The notes: a model not told the origin generated them from the letters alone. Positions 1-8,314 are shown, counted from the stretch's first letter. The stretch: DNA of 64,000 nt from TMED88 sp964515335 (GCA_964515335.1 CAZETS010000017.1:13499-77498), one strand, 5' to 3'. Translations and numbers: made by a program.

Positions 1-15
1 GACAGGAGGAAATTC

Positions 16-729
16 ATGACCCGTCGCAATCGCATCCACCCGCTGGTCGCGAGGCGCGCGATGCGCGTGCTCCGCAACGATCCCGACGACACGACGGCGG
101 CAATCCGCGTGATCGGCGCCCTCTCCGGCAGCTCGGGGAAGCGCGACTTCGAGCGATTCCGCCGATCGGCGGCCGGCACCTTGATCCTGCGCGAGAAGGA
201 CGACCTCTACGACCTGCTCGCCGATCAGGGCGGGCTCGCCGCGATGCCGCCGGAATCCGTCGGCCGGACCATCGTCGAGTGGTTCTGGCGAGAGAACATC
301 AGCACGCAGGGATTGGCGGCGGCGAGTGAGGCCGCGGTGGCCTCTGCGGATCTGCAGCTCGACGAGCAGCAGCAGATCTACCGGGCGCGATTGCGCAACC
401 TCCACGACGTCTTCCACGTCCTCGCCGGCTACGACCGCGATCTGCGCGGCGAGGCCGCCGTGTTGGCCTTCACGATCGCCCAGAACTACAACCGCGGCAT
501 CGCGTATCTCGTCTGGAACGCGCTGCGCGCGGAGGGGTGGAGCTCGCCCGGCGGCAGGCTGATTCGCGACGCATACCGGCGCGGCCGTCGCGCGAAGCGG
601 CTCGTCGAGCAGGACTGGCGGGCGCTCTTCGAGCGGCCGATCGGAGAGGTGCGGGAGGCCCTCGGCGTCGGGGCGCCGCCCGTCTACGAGCAGATCCGCA
701 CGGCGGGGGCTCCCGCGCTGAGTGCCTGA
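16..729 (+). CDS. Coq4-family ubiquinone biosynthesis protein
   Basis: A 237-residue protein with the Coq4 signature HDxxHx11E: His130-Asp131, His134 and Glu146. In the family this motif binds a divalent metal, and the protein is a scaffold or C1-decarboxylase/hydroxylase of ubiquinone head-group synthesis at the membrane. There is no signal peptide and the helical region follows the motif, as expected. The ATG is preceded by a strong Shine-Dalgarno AGGAGG at 5-10. It stands 250 bp upstream of a quinone-linked molybdoenzyme operon, so a link to quinone supply for that complex is possible but inferred. Bacterial Coq4 homologues are often not tested for ubiquinone function. Fold assignment is fairly secure; the exact reaction is not. 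Confidence 0.8.
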   Translation: MTRRNRIHPLVARRAMRVLRNDPDDTTAAIRVIGALSGSSGKRDFERFRRSAAGTLILREKDDLYDLLADQGGLAAMPPESVGRTIVEWFWRENISTQGLAAASEAAVASADLQLDEQQQIYRARLRNLHDVFHVLAGYDRDLRGEAAVLAFTIAQNYNRGIAYLVWNALRAEGWSSPGGRLIRDAYRRGRRAKRLVEQDWRALFERPIGEVREALGVGAPPVYEQIRTAGAPALSA

Positions 730-883
730 AGCGGATCGTGAGAGCAAGCGGTTCCGACCGGTAGAAGAGCCGCGCGGCCCGATTCGGCCATCGGCGTCGA
801 CTCGGCGGCCTGTGGTGAGCGGCCGCATTCGGGCGCTGCGAAGTGGGGCGCGGAGGCACACGCAGCCCGAGGGACGACCTTCC

Positions 884-898
884 GGCCCGCAGCGGGCC
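884..898. other. Perfect hairpin in the Coq4 to MoaD-like spacer
   Basis: GGCCCGC and GCGGGCC flank a single A in the 253-bp spacer 730-982. There is no T run after it, so it is not a classical intrinsic terminator. It could be an mRNA structure ahead of the MoaD-like gene (start 983). I looked for a molybdenum-cofactor riboswitch and could not support one. Nothing else is recognisable in this spacer. Confidence 0.3.
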
Positions 899-982
899 GC
901 GTGGAGAGGAACGCCACTTGCAGTGTTCGAGGCAAGCAGCAGAGGGCCCACGACCGACCACGCCCCGAGCGAAGAGAGCGGC

Positions 983-1288
983 ATGACGAAGGTGACCGTC
1001 AAGGTCGTCGGTGGGCAGAACGCCGGCGCGACACGGCGAGCGGCCGGCACGTTCGACCTTCACCTTCGCGACGGCGTCACCGCGGGAGAGCTGCTGCACG
1101 TGCTGGCCGAGCGCTGCGGGCCTCCATTCCATGAAGCGCTCGAGTCGACGGATCCGCGTCTGCCGCGACACATCCGCATGTTCGCTGACGGCGAAATGCT
1201 CGTCACCCGCAAGCAGGCACTTGCCCCCGGCCACGGCGCGCAGCGTGGCGTCACCGTCGTGCTGCTGCGGCCGATGATGGGGGGTTGA
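983..1288 (+). CDS. MoaD/ThiS-like beta-grasp sulfur-carrier protein ending in Gly-Gly
   Basis: A 101-residue beta-grasp protein. The order (N-terminal KVTVKVVGG strand, LHLRDGVTAGELL helix start, FADGEML, then GVTVVLLRPMMGG) matches MoaD/ThiS sulfur carriers, whose terminal Gly-Gly is adenylated and thiocarboxylated. The gene stops right after the two glycines. The ATG at 983 was chosen because the open frame upstream has no family-like sequence. It lies 15 bp before the molybdoenzyme start, so it is almost certainly cotranscribed. A MoaD partner normally needs MoaE; none is in this window. Likely roles are sulfur donation for molybdopterin made for the neighbouring enzyme, or a dedicated sulfuration step. 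Confidence 0.75.
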   Translation: MTKVTVKVVGGQNAGATRRAAGTFDLHLRDGVTAGELLHVLAERCGPPFHEALESTDPRLPRHIRMFADGEMLVTRKQALAPGHGAQRGVTVVLLRPMMGG

Positions 1289-1303
1289 TTGGGAGATGGA
1301 CCG

Positions 1304-3901
1304 ATGACAGCGCCCGAGACAGCCCGGCCGACGAAGGGAGAGGATGTCTGGATCCCGAGCGCCTGCGGGATGTGTTACAACCAGTGCGGGATTCGCGGCC
1401 ACCGCGTCGACGACACCCTCGTCAAGATCGAGGGCAACCCCGACAACCCGATCGGACGCGGTCGTCTCTGCGCCCGCGGTCTGGCGGGCATCCAGCTCCT
1501 CTACGATCCCCATCGCGTCGACCGGCCGCTGCGCCGCACCAATCCCGAGAAGGGGATCGGCGTCGATCCGGGCTGGCAGGAGATCGGCTGGGACGAGGCC
1601 CTCGACGAGATCACCGCCCGCCTGCGGGCGGTGCGCGAGAAGGACCCGCGCGGGTTGTTCTTCAGCGGCACCGTGATCTCGATGGCGCCGCTCATGCATG
1701 CACTCGCGACCTTCCTGCCCGCCTTCGGCTCGCCGAGCGCCTTCGTGTCCGACGGCCACCACTGCGGCAACGCCGAGCACATCCTCGCGCGCACGCTTCA
1801 CGGGTCGGTGACCACCAATCCCGACGTCGCGCACTGCGACTACCTGATCCTCTTCGGCTGCCAGGCCGGGCTCGGCACCTACTACGCGCTCACCACCATG
1901 GCGCAGGACGTCGCCGACGCGCGCGCGCGCGGCATGAAGTTGGTGGTCGTCGATCCGTACCTGGGCTCGGCGGCCGAGAAGGCCGACGAGTGGGTGCCCA
2001 TCAAGCCGGGCAGCGATGGCGCGCTGGCCTGCGCGATCCTCCACCTGCTCCTCAACGAGTACCGCCTCTTCGACCCCGACTACCTGCGCGAGCACGCCGA
2101 CGGGCCGTACCTCCTCACCGCCGACGGCTGGTACGCGCGCGACCCCGAGACCGGCAAGCCGCTGGTCTGGGACCTCGATGCCGGCGCGGCGAGAGCCTTC
2201 GACGTCCCCGATCTCGGCGCGGTCGCGCTCGAAGGCACCTACAGGGTGAACGGCGGCTCGTGTCGCACGGTCTTCCAGGCGCTTCGCGACCAGGTCGCGA
2301 AGTGGACGCCGGAGGCCGCCGAAGCGGTGACCACGATTCCTGCCGACACGATCCGCCGCATCGCGCGCGAGTTCGGCGAGGCCGCCTCGCTCCGCAGCAC
2401 GATCGAGATCGACGGCCGCGAGCTGCCGCTTCGGCCGGCAGCGGCGCTGTACTTCAAGGGCGCACACGGCCACGACAACGCGTGGCCGACGTCGCTCGCC
2501 ATCGAGTTGCTCAACGAAGTGGTGGGGGCGAGCAACGTGCCGGGCGGGCTCCTGGGCACGGCCCCGGTGTGCTTCGGCCACCCGGAGACCGGCTTTCCGC
2601 GCTGGCAGCCTGGGCCCGACGCCGACGGCCTGCTCGAGGCCGGCGCGCTGATGTACAACGACCCCTACGGCCGGATGCCCGGCTGGCCGCCCCCGCCCGA
2701 GAGCGCCGAGTTGCCGAACCTCCGCGATCTCATCGGCTGGCCCATCACGACCTGCTTCACGCCGGCCGCCCTGAACGACCGGGAGAACTTCTCCTTCGAC
2801 CACCGCCCCGAGGTTCTGCTCAATTACGGCTCGAACCTGCTGATGAGCGCGGCGCGGCCCGAGGTCTGCTTCGAGGCCTTCGAGGACGCTTACGTGGTGT
2901 GCGTCAACCTCTACTCGGACGAGACCGCGGAGGCGTTGGCCGACATCGTCCTCCCCGACACCTGCTATCTCGAGCGCCTCGACCCCCTGCCGAACTTCAC
3001 GCGGCACCATCATCCGGTGGGTCTCGGCGATTGGGGTCATGCGATCCGCCAGCCCATCGTGCCGCCGCTCCACGAGCGGCGGCACTTCTCGGAGGTTCTG
3101 CTCGAGCTGGCCGAACGACTCGACATCACCGAAACGATGAATCTCTTGACCAACAACCTCTACGGGCTCGTCCCGCCCCACGCCCTCGAGCCCGACGTCC
3201 ACTACTCGTGGACGGAGATCTCCGACCGCGCCTACAAGTGCTGGTTCGGCGACGAGCACGGCCTCGCCTGGTTCGAGGAGAACGGCGTGATCACCTGGCC
3301 CAAGCAGGTCGAGGAGGTCTTCTGGAAGCCCTTCACCCACGGCCGGGCGCCGCTCTACAACGAGTGGGTGAAGCGCTCCGGCGAGCAGATCGAAAAGATC
3401 GCGCGCGAGCGCAACATGAAGGACGTCGACACCAGCGGCTTCTTTCCGCTTCCGGACTGGAAACCGTGCCGGGCCTGGCGCCCGCGAGAAGGCTACGACC
3501 TCCAGGCCATCTACTACCGCGTGCCGTGGCACACCTTCTCGATGACCTACGAGAATCCGTGGCTCGACGAAATCTCCCGCGGCGAGGCGTACAGCTACTT
3601 CATCTGCATCAATGCGGCTACGGCCCGCAAGAAGGGCATCGCGGACGGCGACCCGATCGTGGTGGAGGGCGCGGACGGAGGATCGATCGAGGGCCGCGCA
3701 CGGCTGACCGAGGGCGTGCACCCGGAGGTGCTGGCGGTCGCCAACAACGGCGGCCACTGGGCGAAGGGAATGCCCTTCGCCCGCGGCAAGGGGGTCTTCT
3801 TCAACCAGCTGCTGCCCATGGATCTCCCGCACACCGACCTGGTCTCCCTCTCCATGGACTGCGACGCGCGCGTTCGCGTGCGAAGGGCCGAGGAGATCTG
3901 A
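1304..3901 (+). CDS. Molybdopterin-dependent oxidoreductase catalytic subunit (DMSO reductase superfamily, CISM-type)
   Basis: An 865-residue Mo/W-bis-MGD enzyme. The N-terminal [4Fe-4S] site is Cys21, Cys24, Cys28 and Cys56, followed by GRLCARG. The Mo-ligand region reads SDGHHCGN, so Cys154 is the probable metal ligand, as in polysulfide, thiosulfate and nitrate-reductase-like members. A C-terminal molybdopterin-dinucleotide-binding domain follows (about 740-860). The ATG at 1304 has GGGAG 8 bp upstream; an in-frame TTG at 1289 is less likely. No twin-arginine signal is present, so the enzyme should face the cytoplasm, unlike most PsrA relatives. It is followed at once by ferredoxin and NrfD-like subunits. 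Substrate cannot be read from sequence. Confidence 0.85.
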   Translation: MTAPETARPTKGEDVWIPSACGMCYNQCGIRGHRVDDTLVKIEGNPDNPIGRGRLCARGLAGIQLLYDPHRVDRPLRRTNPEKGIGVDPGWQEIGWDEALDEITARLRAVREKDPRGLFFSGTVISMAPLMHALATFLPAFGSPSAFVSDGHHCGNAEHILARTLHGSVTTNPDVAHCDYLILFGCQAGLGTYYALTTMAQDVADARARGMKLVVVDPYLGSAAEKADEWVPIKPGSDGALACAILHLLLNEYRLFDPDYLREHADGPYLLTADGWYARDPETGKPLVWDLDAGAARAFDVPDLGAVALEGTYRVNGGSCRTVFQALRDQVAKWTPEAAEAVTTIPADTIRRIAREFGEAASLRSTIEIDGRELPLRPAAALYFKGAHGHDNAWPTSLAIELLNEVVGASNVPGGLLGTAPVCFGHPETGFPRWQPGPDADGLLEAGALMYNDPYGRMPGWPPPPESAELPNLRDLIGWPITTCFTPAALNDRENFSFDHRPEVLLNYGSNLLMSAARPEVCFEAFEDAYVVCVNLYSDETAEALADIVLPDTCYLERLDPLPNFTRHHHPVGLGDWGHAIRQPIVPPLHERRHFSEVLLELAERLDITETMNLLTNNLYGLVPPHALEPDVHYSWTEISDRAYKCWFGDEHGLAWFEENGVITWPKQVEEVFWKPFTHGRAPLYNEWVKRSGEQIEKIARERNMKDVDTSGFFPLPDWKPCRAWRPREGYDLQAIYYRVPWHTFSMTYENPWLDEISRGEAYSYFICINAATARKKGIADGDPIVVEGADGGSIEGRARLTEGVHPEVLAVANNGGHWAKGMPFARGKGVFFNQLLPMDLPHTDLVSLSMDCDARVRVRRAEEI

Positions 3902-3902
3902 C

Positions 3903-4514
3903 GTGCGGCTCGGAATGGTCATCGACCTCAAGCGCTGCATCGGGTGCTACGGCTGCCAGATCGCCTGCAAGGCCGAGAAGGGAACCCGTCCCGGAACCAC
4001 CTATGCGCGGGTCGTCAAACGCGAGTGGGGCGAGTACCCGAACGTCAAGAAGCTCTCGATTCCGGTGCTCTGCATGCACTGCGGCGAGCCGCCGTGCGTC
4101 GACGTGTGCCCGACGGGCGCGAGCCAGAAGCGCGACCAGGACGGCATCGTCTTCGTCGAAGGGGACGTCTGCGTCGGCTGCCGTGCATGCGTGATGGCCT
4201 GCCCCTATGGGGCGCGCTACTTCCAGGACGAGAGCCGCGACTACTTCGGGGGCGGCGAGAACGCCTACGAGGAGTCCGTGTACGGCGCCCACGAGAGGGG
4301 CGTCGTCGAGAAGTGCGACCTCTGCCGCCCCCGCCTCGCGCAGGGCCAGGAGCCTGCCTGCTCGGCGAACTGCATGTGCAAGGCGCGGACCTTCGGCGAC
4401 CTCGACGACCTGGACAGCGAGGTGAGCCGCCTGATCCGCGAAGAAGGCGGTTTCCAGCTCAATCCCGAACTCGGTACGGATCCTTCGGTCTGGTACCTGC
4501 CGCCCGAGCGATAG
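3903..4514 (+). CDS. Four-cluster ferredoxin subunit (PsrB/NrfC/DmsB type)
   Basis: A 203-residue protein with sixteen cysteines in four groups: Cys12-Cys15-Cys18-Cys22, the LCMHCGEPPCVDVCP group, the VCVGCRACVMACP group and a C-terminal KCDLC...CSANCMC group. This is the standard electron-transfer subunit that carries electrons between the molybdopterin subunit and a membrane quinone-reactive subunit. A GTG start lies one base after the upstream stop, so the two are translationally coupled. It has no signal peptide, matching a cytoplasm-facing or piggyback complex. Identity as a CISM ferredoxin subunit is secure; redox partner assignment comes from gene order. Confidence 0.9.
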   Translation: MRLGMVIDLKRCIGCYGCQIACKAEKGTRPGTTYARVVKREWGEYPNVKKLSIPVLCMHCGEPPCVDVCPTGASQKRDQDGIVFVEGDVCVGCRACVMACPYGARYFQDESRDYFGGGENAYEESVYGAHERGVVEKCDLCRPRLAQGQEPACSANCMCKARTFGDLDDLDSEVSRLIREEGGFQLNPELGTDPSVWYLPPER

Positions 4515-4551
4515 CGCGGCCAGGAACCAGGAAGTAGAGAGGTCAGGCGCG

Positions 4552-5469
4552 ATGTCGTTTCCCGATCGGCTCGATCTGCAGCGACAGGACCTCGCGCAGG
4601 TCTATCGGCCCCAGCGCGAGTGGATCGACGGGCGAGGCCTGCTGATCGTCGTCGCCCACTTCTTCTCGGGCATCGGCGCCGGGGCGTGGCTGTGGTCGAC
4701 GCTGTACGACTTCCGGCTGGGCCAGCTGCTTGCCGTCTTCTGTGTGCTCGCGCTCTCGGGTGTCGCGCACCTCGCCTTCCTCGGCCGCTGGAGCCGTTTC
4801 TGGCGCATCCTCCGCCGGCCGCACAGCTCGTGGATCAGTCGCGGCATCTGGTCGATCGGGATCTTCGGCGCGGGGGCCTGCGCGGTGCTGCTGCTCGACC
4901 CCGGGCGGGGCGCTCCGGTCGGGCTGGCGATCGCGACCTCGCTGGTCGGAGCCTGCGGGATCCTGCTCTACGAGGGCTTCGTGTATGCGTCTTCGCGAGC
5001 GATTCCGTTCTGGCGGACGCGACTGCTTCCGCTCCTCTACATCGCCTACGGGCTGCGCGGCGGCGCGGCGCTGCTGCTGATCGCGGCGGCCTTCGGCGGT
5101 GACGGCTTCGACGTCGATGCCGTCGAAGCCGTCAAGCTATGGGTCGTCGTCTCCAGCGCCGTGCTCGTCCTCGTCTACCTGGTCAGCGGCAGCCGCGCCG
5201 GCGGGGCGGCCCGCGAGTCGGTCTCGCAGCTGATCACCGGGCGTATCGCCCCGTCGTTCTACGGCGGAACCGTGCTGGCCGGCATCCTGCTTCCCGTAGG
5301 GCTCGCGCTCGGCCGCGAGACGCTCGGGGCGCCCGACCTCGTCGTGCTGGCGCTGATCGGGCTGACTTCGCTCGTAGGCGACTTCTACGTGAAGTACTGC
5401 ATCGTGAAGGCCGGTGTCTACGTGCCGCTGGTCGGCCGCGAGGGTTTCCGGGCGGGATCTCGCGCATAG
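4552..5469 (+). CDS. NrfD/PsrC-like quinone-interacting membrane subunit
   Basis: A 305-residue polytopic protein, about eight membrane helices, beginning with a short amphipathic stretch and then LLIVVAHFFSGIGAGAWL, typical of NrfD/PsrC anchors that exchange electrons with quinones. It completes a three-subunit complex with the molybdoenzyme and the ferredoxin subunit, 37 bp downstream. AGAGAGG lies about 10 bp before the ATG. The Coq4-like gene upstream is compatible with a quinone link. Direction of electron flow (quinol-driven reduction or substrate oxidation) cannot be told from sequence. Confidence 0.8.
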   Translation: MSFPDRLDLQRQDLAQVYRPQREWIDGRGLLIVVAHFFSGIGAGAWLWSTLYDFRLGQLLAVFCVLALSGVAHLAFLGRWSRFWRILRRPHSSWISRGIWSIGIFGAGACAVLLLDPGRGAPVGLAIATSLVGACGILLYEGFVYASSRAIPFWRTRLLPLLYIAYGLRGGAALLLIAAAFGGDGFDVDAVEAVKLWVVVSSAVLVLVYLVSGSRAGGAARESVSQLITGRIAPSFYGGTVLAGILLPVGLALGRETLGAPDLVVLALIGLTSLVGDFYVKYCIVKAGVYVPLVGREGFRAGSRA

Positions 5470-5531
5470 GCTGTCACGGTGCACCGCGAGCGGGCGCCTC
5501 GACGAGGCGGTGGCCCGCGTGGCCGACAGCG

Positions 5532-5832
5532 ATGACGAAGCCGCCCAGCGACCGCATCACCGACGCGTTGCGAGGCGCTCCGGGGGGGCCACGCTCCGTA
5601 CCTCGCCAGGCTGCTCGAGCGCTCGCTGCAGGTGGACGCGCTGCTCGGCCCCGGCTGGCTCGGCCATCCCGACTTCACGGGACCGCGCGTGCTGTGCGGC
5701 GACCTCGACGCGATGCCCTTCCTTCCCGGTCTGCCGCCGCATCGGCCGCGTGCAGGGCGACCGCCAGGGGGGAGGCGGCAAGCCCCGCCGTGGACGTGGC
5801 GATCGAGTGATGGCACGGCGCCCCGCGGGTGA
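5532..5832 (+). pseudogene. Possible frameshifted remnant in a 468-bp gene-poor spacer
   Basis: The spacer 5470-5937 has no convincing complete gene. From ATG 5532 one frame reads MTKPPSDRITDALRGAPGG; after a run of seven G (5582-5588) a +1 frame continues APYLARLLERSLQVDALLG and then degenerates into arginine- and proline-rich sequence to 5832. The two halves joined look faintly like the start of a GlnE-type adenylyltransferase, but that resemblance is weak. It may simply be non-coding. The right end of the spacer holds the TetR promoter. Confidence 0.2.
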
Positions 5833-5870
5833 CCATTCACCGGCCGGCCGTCGCGATCCGCCCCATTGTC

Positions 5871-5922
5871 TTGACATTCGGGCTCACTCTCCCCAAAATC
5901 CGGAACCGAAATCCGATTCCGG
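5871..5922 (+). promoter_or_regulatory. Promoter with overlapping palindromic operator for the TetR gene
   Basis: TTGACA at 5871-5876 is 17 bp from CAAAAT at 5894-5899, a near-consensus sigma70-type promoter. Directly after it lies a 23-bp imperfect palindrome, arms CCGGAA (5900-5905) and TTCCGG (5917-5922), with further symmetric CG pairs inside. It covers the expected transcription start and ends 15 bp before the TetR ATG. Size and position fit a TetR autoregulatory operator; the link to this regulator is inferred. Confidence 0.6.
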
Positions 5923-5937
5923 TCTGCCTCCCGTCCA

Positions 5938-6633
5938 ATGCCCCGACCCACCGAGCCCCTCCACTGGATCCGCCCGCCCCGACAGGCGCGCACCCAGGAG
6001 AGCCTCGAGCGACTGCTCGATGCCGCCGAAGCGCTGTTGGCCGAGAAGTGCTTCGAGGACGTGCACGTCGCCGAGGTCGCCAACCGGGCGGGCAGCTCGG
6101 TGGCCGCCTTCTACCGGCGCTTCAAGGACAAGGAGGGGCTGCTCCACGCCCTCCACGAGCGGCTCTGCGAGGAGGCCTTCGCGACCGCGGACGACGCCCT
6201 CGAGCCGTCGCGCTGGGAGGGTGCGGGGATTCGCGAGATCCTCGAGACGGTGGTGCCGTTCCTCATCGAGGTGCTCGACCGGCGGCAGGCCCTCGACCGC
6301 GCCGTCTTCCAGCGCGGGCTCAGCGACGAGGCGATGCGCGAGCGCTCGCATCGGCTCAACCGCTACGTGCTCGAAGGCCTGTCCGCTCTGCTGCTCGAGC
6401 GCCGCGAGGAGATCGCGCATCCCGAGCCCGAACGGGCCGTCTCCTTCGCCCTGATGGAGACGACGGCGCTCCTCATCCACCTCTACACCGCGGGCTTCCG
6501 CGACGTCACGCTCGTGCCGATGGGCGACGAGCAGGTCGCCGGCGAGCTCGTTCGAAGCTGTCTCGCGTACCTCGGGGTGCGCGACGCATCACGATCCGAA
6601 GACCCCCCTCAACCCGCAGGAGAGACGAGATGA
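5938..6633 (+). CDS. TetR/AcrR-family transcriptional regulator
   Basis: A 231-residue regulator. The N-terminal helix-turn-helix is around residues 43-66 (VAEVANRAGSSVAAFYRRFKDK), preceded by the usual helix RTQESLERLLDAAEALL. The C-terminal ligand domain is variable and gives no effector. Its stop overlaps the next start (ATGA at 6630-6633), so it is translationally coupled to the ferritin-like pair and probably controls it together with itself. The promoter at 5871 contains a matching palindrome. Confidence 0.85.
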   Translation: MPRPTEPLHWIRPPRQARTQESLERLLDAAEALLAEKCFEDVHVAEVANRAGSSVAAFYRRFKDKEGLLHALHERLCEEAFATADDALEPSRWEGAGIREILETVVPFLIEVLDRRQALDRAVFQRGLSDEAMRERSHRLNRYVLEGLSALLLERREEIAHPEPERAVSFALMETTALLIHLYTAGFRDVTLVPMGDEQVAGELVRSCLAYLGVRDASRSEDPPQPAGETR

Positions 6634-7595
6634 GGCGATTCATCGATCCCAACGAATTGGCCCGCGACAGCCGGTTCATCCGGCAGGACAACGCGCTGTC
6701 GACCGTACTGGCGGCGATGCCCGACGACGTCGACACCGTGGTCGGCGCCTTCGAACAATTCTCGCCGATGATCGAGGAGTCGGTTCGCGGCACCACCGCC
6801 GAGCCGCTCTTCGAGGAGTACGGCCCGGCCTTCTCGCTGGTGATCCTCAACCAGCCCCTCGACCCCGACTCGCCGGTCGCCACGCTGCGCCTGCTGCTGC
6901 GCATGCACGGCATCTTCGCGGGCGAGCTGCAGGCGCTGGAGGGCGCGGCGCGCTCGATCTGGGACTTTCCCGACTCACCGTGGGAATTCAAGATGAACAT
7001 GGCGCGCCAGTGCTGGGACGAGGCACGGCACGTGCAGATCTTCGAGAAGCTGCTGACCCACCTCGGCGGCAAGGTCGGCATGTTCCCGGAGAGCACGTTC
7101 CTCTTCGAGGCGGCGTGCGTCGACGACCCGGCCATGCGCGTGGCGGGTGTGAACCGCGGGCTCGAGGGCCTGGCCTGCGACGTCTTCCGCGACATGATCC
7201 GCTACGCGGACAAGACGGGCGACGAGACCATGAAGCAGGCGATCGACTACGTGCTGGCCGACGAGATCACCCACGTGCGATTCGGCAGCGACTGGGTGAA
7301 GGAGTTCACGAAGGGCGACCCCGAGCACCTGAAGCGCACCCAGGAGTTCCGGCGCCAGGTCGACAAGCAATTCAGCTTCGGCGGGGCCCGGTCGGACCGC
7401 GAGGACGCCGCCATTCCGATCGCCCGGGAGGATCGCGTGGAGGCGGGCTTCACCGAAGAAGAGCTCGAAGAACTGAGCGAGCTCTCCAGCGAGGGGCCGT
7501 CGCGCGAGACGCTCATCGAAGCCGCCCGGATCCTGCGCGAGCGTCACGTCGCCAAGAAGGCCGGGGCCGCTGCCGAGCAAGGAGTCGCATCGTGA
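6630..7595 (+). CDS. Ferritin-like diiron protein (four-helix carboxylate type)
   Basis: A 321-residue protein whose sequence supports a di-metal four-helix bundle: Glu104 (or Glu99), then Glu131-Ala-Arg-His134, Glu179, and Glu212-Ile-Thr-His215, giving the E, ExxH, E, ExxH pattern of diiron carboxylate enzymes. It most resembles the DUF455-like ferritin group. An acidic helix (TEEELEELSELSS) is near the C-terminus. The start overlaps the TetR stop and has AGGAGAG upstream. Family members are diiron oxygenases or oxidases of unknown substrate; no substrate can be named here. The next gene is a second ferritin-like protein. Confidence 0.7.
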   Translation: MRRFIDPNELARDSRFIRQDNALSTVLAAMPDDVDTVVGAFEQFSPMIEESVRGTTAEPLFEEYGPAFSLVILNQPLDPDSPVATLRLLLRMHGIFAGELQALEGAARSIWDFPDSPWEFKMNMARQCWDEARHVQIFEKLLTHLGGKVGMFPESTFLFEAACVDDPAMRVAGVNRGLEGLACDVFRDMIRYADKTGDETMKQAIDYVLADEITHVRFGSDWVKEFTKGDPEHLKRTQEFRRQVDKQFSFGGARSDREDAAIPIAREDRVEAGFTEEELEELSELSSEGPSRETLIEAARILRERHVAKKAGAAAEQGVAS

Positions 7596-8275
7596 GCGAG
7601 CGAATGTATCCCGGCATGAGCCCGGACGAGCGCACCACCTTCGCCCCCTACTCGGCGTTCGACATCCCCGCCGACCTGCGCGAGCTGCACGGCCGCTACG
7701 ACGTCGAGTCGGTGGCCAGGCGCGTCCGCAACTTCCGCTACGCGGAGGAGTGGATGATGATGATCATGGGCGGCTGGGTGGCCACGGTTCCCGAGGTGCC
7801 CGTCAAGACCGGTCTGGGCAAGGTCATCTGGGAGGGCGCGCAGGCCGCCGACGAGCTCGGCAAGCGCCTCCCCGAGCTGCGCTGCGGACGCAAGGCCATC
7901 GAGGCCTCCGAGGCATCGAACGACGGGTTCGCGGGATTCGTCCAGGAAGTGGCCGAGCCGGAGCGGCCCGACCTCACGATCGAGAAGCTCGCGGGCATCT
8001 TCGACGTCCTGAAGCCGCACCTCGTCGAGGTGTACGAGACGACGATGCGTGAGACCGACCAGATCTCCGACGCCCCGACGATCGAGATCCTCGAGACGAT
8101 CGTGCGCAAGACCCGGCGCCACATCGCGTGGGGCCAGGAAGTGCTCGACCGGCTCTGCGATACCGACGGCCTGCGCGAGCGCCGCCGCCAGCGCGCCGAC
8201 GCCCTGTCGGCGAAGCTCGCCGACAGCGGCGGTGTGACGGGCACGCTCAGGGCGGACCGGGGCCAGCTGAACTGA
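7592..8275 (+). CDS. Ferritin-like partner protein lacking a full diiron site
   Basis: A 227-residue helical protein starting at GTG 7592, whose GTGA overlaps the stop of the upstream diiron gene; AAGGAG precedes it. The helices resemble a ferritin-like bundle (YAEEWMMMIMGGW, IWEGAQAADELGKRL, VYETTMRETD, TRRHIAWGQEVL), but the second ExxH is replaced by Glu81...Asp87 and only one late His177 is evident, so a normal two-metal site looks incomplete. A structural or regulatory subunit of the upstream enzyme is the simplest idea. Fold assignment is by pattern and moderate; the function is unknown. Confidence 0.55.
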   Translation: MSERMYPGMSPDERTTFAPYSAFDIPADLRELHGRYDVESVARRVRNFRYAEEWMMMIMGGWVATVPEVPVKTGLGKVIWEGAQAADELGKRLPELRCGRKAIEASEASNDGFAGFVQEVAEPERPDLTIEKLAGIFDVLKPHLVEVYETTMRETDQISDAPTIEILETIVRKTRRHIAWGQEVLDRLCDTDGLRERRRQRADALSAKLADSGGVTGTLRADRGQLN

Positions 8276-8314
8276 TCCGGCTCCCGGCGGGCCGCGGCGG
8301 GACGGCCGAGGTGA

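Noticed and set aside
730..982. Possible cobalamin or molybdenum-cofactor riboswitch ahead of the MoaD-like gene
   Set aside because: GCCACTT and GGAGG-like fragments are present but the required conserved boxes and pairing are not; only a single short hairpin is certain.
1304..3901. Naming the molybdoenzyme as acetylene hydratase, thiosulfate reductase or steroid C25 dehydrogenase
   Set aside because: The Fe-S and Mo-ligand pattern fits several families and does not pick one; the all-Cys cluster excludes ethylbenzene-dehydrogenase-type enzymes with His.
470..3940. A very long open reading frame on the minus strand opposite the Coq4/molybdoenzyme genes
   Set aside because: It runs antisense through well-defined plus-strand genes, has no family match that I can see, and reflects GC-rich codon bias in the third position.
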